Source: a virus. From it: a DNA stretch of 25,251 bases. The position numbers were made by a program, and so were the translations under genes. The stretch is taken from the IMG/VR virus record IMGVR_UViG_3300048125_000011, positions 1 to 25,251 of that record. The stretch is one strand, 5' to 3'. This document shows positions 23,870 through 25,251 of this stretch, piece after piece. The notes under the pieces were generated by a model that searched no databases, was not told the origin of the DNA, and worked only from the letters and a program-made list of their open reading frames with translations. Each line of letters begins with the position of its first letter. Position 1 is the first letter of the stretch.

Positions 23870-24019
23870 ATGGATTATCTCGTTGGTTTTATTTTTGGAT
23901 TTATTGTAAAAGAAATATACAAATTATTACAGTATTTAAGCACATCTGAAACACTTATAATAGACCACGATTGGGATGAAGAATGGGATTGGATTACCAG
24001 ACCAGAGGACCTACCATAA
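23870..24019 (+). CDS. Small single-span membrane protein (possible lysis gene)
   Basis: A 49-residue ORF, MDYLVGFIFGFIVKEIYKLL at its start and DHDWDEEWDWITRPEDLP at its end. Residues 3-20 are a probable membrane helix; the rest is acidic and Trp-rich. It is followed immediately by the holin-like gene (its TAA touches the next ATG). Very small membrane proteins beside a holin often belong to the lysis group, but no family is recognised. The start may be leaderless or weakly served: no Shine-Dalgarno is visible. Confidence 0.5.
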   Translation: MDYLVGFIFGFIVKEIYKLLQYLSTSETLIIDHDWDEEWDWITRPEDLP

Positions 24020-24187
24020 ATGACACACAACAATGGCTATACTCAAAAAGAATTACTCAATATGGTCATTGAAAGACTAGATAGATTAGAAGAAAAGCTA
24101 GATGCAAAGCTAGATAAGGCAGAGTTTTATAAAGTATTAACATTACTTGTAGCACTTGGTGGAGTAGTTGCAGCGATTGTAATGTAA
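24020..24187 (+). CDS. Holin-like protein (XhlA-type layout)
   Basis: The 55-residue protein has a soluble coiled-coil-like N half (about residues 15-33, MVIERLDRLEEKLDAKLDK) and one membrane helix at its C terminus (about 38-55, KVLTLLVALGGVVAAIVM). This layout is that of XhlA-type phage hemolysin/holin helper proteins, which oligomerise in the membrane to allow endolysin action. The sequence is too short for a certain call. It starts one base after the previous stop and ends in TAATG with the next gene, so the three genes are probably coupled. An endolysin is not seen in the window and may lie beyond its right edge. Confidence 0.6.
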   Translation: MTHNNGYTQKELLNMVIERLDRLEEKLDAKLDKAEFYKVLTLLVALGGVVAAIVM

Positions 24188-25251
24188 TGCTAAGACTTAT
24201 CTTAGCTTTATTTTTATTAATACCTATGCCTGTATTGGCTGACCACGTACCAACACAAGAACCTTATGGTTATGAACAATCAATAAATGCAGAAACAGGT
24301 GACTTAACTATTAGGTTATTAGGTTCAGATGGTTTTGAAGATAGTCCACCAGAAAAATACACAATCTTTTTTGGTATGGCTACAGGTATAGATGAGAATA
24401 GTTTCTGTATATCTACAAGTTTTGGTCACGTACAAAACCAATGGAGTGATCAGGTCTTTAGTATTACTAATTTAAGGACATACTTTGAGTTACCAGTTGG
24501 TACATTTTATTACAGAGTTAGGTCAGACAATGACACAGATAATAGCTACAGCACAATATCTATAGAAAGAAGTATAGCTTTACCTGACCAAGTACCTTTT
24601 AATGAAACACAAACTGATTGGGTAACACCTACTTCTACTTGTGTAGATACATCTACCACTACAACTACCACATCATCTACAACTACATCAAGTACAACAA
24701 CAACTGTACCTGATACTACAACAACTACATCTTCTACTACAACTACTACTACAACTATACCTGAGCCACCTCCACCACCTCCACCACCAACTACAATTCC
24801 ATTTGTTGAGGTTGTAATGGATGATGGTAGTGTTAGTACATATAGTCAAGCAGATATTGATGATGGTACAGTAGAGAGAGATAACGAAAGGCAAACTAAT
24901 GAAGAGCTTTATGGTTGTTACATTACTAATGTTGCTTTGGAACGTGGTGATTGCGATATACCTGAAGAAATTATAGAAGAAGTAATTATAATTATTGTTG
25001 ATGAAGAATATGAAGATGAGATATACGAAGAAGAATACGATACCGAAGGAGAGTTTTATGATGATGATGATATGGTATTGGAGATGGATGATGATTATGA
25101 AGATGAAGAATTTATTGAACTTACTGAAGAAGAGATACTTGAACTTGAAAAACAAATGGAACTTGAAGTTGAGTTACTTGAACGTGAAGAAGAGTTTGAG
25201 ATATATGAGTTTGAAACTAAAGAGGAAGCAGAGGAGTTTCTTGAAGCCATA
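24187..25251 (+). CDS. Secreted Thr/Pro-linker protein with acidic C-terminal region (partial, 3' end cut)
   Basis: The frame is open from ATG 24187 to the window edge, 355 codons, with no stop. Residues 1-18 (MLRLILALFLLIPMPVLA) are a probable signal peptide, cleaved before DH. A beta-type domain follows (about 30-145), ending TYFELPVGTFYYRVRSDN, which resembles fibronectin-III or Ig-like folds. Then comes a linker (about 155-205) of Thr/Ser runs broken by VPD and IPE, with eight Pro in a row. After residue 215 the protein turns very acidic, with IIEEVIIIIVDEEYEDEIY, a run of Asp around 293-296, and Glu-rich helical sequence to the edge. Such Thr-rich linkers are common in exported proteins of marine actinobacteria. 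The likely role is an exported or envelope-associated protein made late in infection; the function is unknown. It begins in the holin-like gene's TAATG. Confidence 0.7.
   Translation, partial: MLRLILALFLLIPMPVLADHVPTQEPYGYEQSINAETGDLTIRLLGSDGFEDSPPEKYTIFFGMATGIDENSFCISTSFGHVQNQWSDQVFSITNLRTYFELPVGTFYYRVRSDNDTDNSYSTISIERSIALPDQVPFNETQTDWVTPTSTCVDTSTTTTTTSSTTTSSTTTTVPDTTTTTSSTTTTTTTIPEPPPPPPPPTTIPFVEVVMDDGSVSTYSQADIDDGTVERDNERQTNEELYGCYITNVALERGDCDIPEEIIEEVIIIIVDEEYEDEIYEEEYDTEGEFYDDDDMVLEMDDDYEDEEFIELTEEEILELEKQMELEVELLEREEEFEIYEFETKEEAEEFLEAI

Noticed and set aside
24688-25155. A 155-residue open frame on the minus strand
   Set aside because: It is the shadow of the acidic, Thr-rich secreted protein (GAA/GAT codons read as TTC/ATC), giving an improbable Phe/Ile/Tyr and Cys/Trp-rich protein.
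1-25251. CRISPR arrays, insertion sequences, integrase or attachment sites
   Set aside because: No regularly spaced repeats, no transposase or integrase motifs and no terminal inverted repeats were seen. The only repeats are the fibre units and the duplicated adhesin genes.

Overview
The window is a 25.3 kb stretch of an AT-rich tailed-phage genome (class Caudoviricetes). Every gene I accept lies on the plus strand, and coding is almost gapless. It carries the packaging, head, ejection, tail and start-of-lysis modules; replication and regulatory genes are outside it. There is no tail-tube gene and no tape-measure gene of the usual long-tail type, while a block of large virion-internal proteins is present, so a short-tailed (podovirus-like) particle is the best reading. 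The host is inferred, weakly to moderately, to be a marine actinobacterium (for example the Actinomarina/Acidimicrobiia type). The reasons are a secreted protein at the right edge with Thr-rich linkers broken by VP and IP, a small post-portal protein resembling ones I remember from actinobacteriophages, and the very low GC content.

Layout. 1-354: the tail of one gene and two tiny basic ORFs. 354-3987: large terminase subunit (with an N-terminal zinc finger) and portal. 3987-4575: two small accessory head genes. 4575-13338: an 8.8 kb block of putative internal virion (ejection) proteins: a 1554-residue giant, a 338-residue protein, a lytic-transglycosylase-like enzyme, and 513- and 275-residue proteins. 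13339-13580: the only sizeable non-coding gap, holding a sigma70-type promoter and a candidate structured RNA. 13581-14990: putative scaffold and the major capsid protein. 15058-17876: head-tail adaptor and a large beta-rich tail protein. 17878-20144: a repeat-containing fibre and a small beta protein. 20156-23507: six small receptor-binding-like proteins arranged as a duplicated three-gene cassette (A-B-C-A'-B'-C'). 23540-23842: a protein resembling tail-assembly proteins. 23870-24187: two tiny membrane proteins, one holin-like. 24187 to the right edge: a secreted protein with Thr/Pro-rich linkers and a very acidic C-terminal part, cut by the window end.

How it works together. Terminase packages DNA through the portal into a scaffolded capsid. 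The internal proteins, including the peptidoglycan-cutting enzyme, are probably ejected to open a path across the wall. The adaptor, tail protein, fibre and the array of small receptor-binding-like proteins form the short tail and its adhesins, and the membrane proteins begin lysis. Ten gene junctions use a TAATG stop/start overlap, implying coupled translation. The promoter at 13342-13368 probably lets scaffold and capsid be transcribed separately, and the capsid gene has a codon preference different from that of the adaptor gene after it. The points most worth a second look are the structured non-coding region before the scaffold gene, the duplicated receptor-binding cassette and the secreted acidic protein at the right edge.
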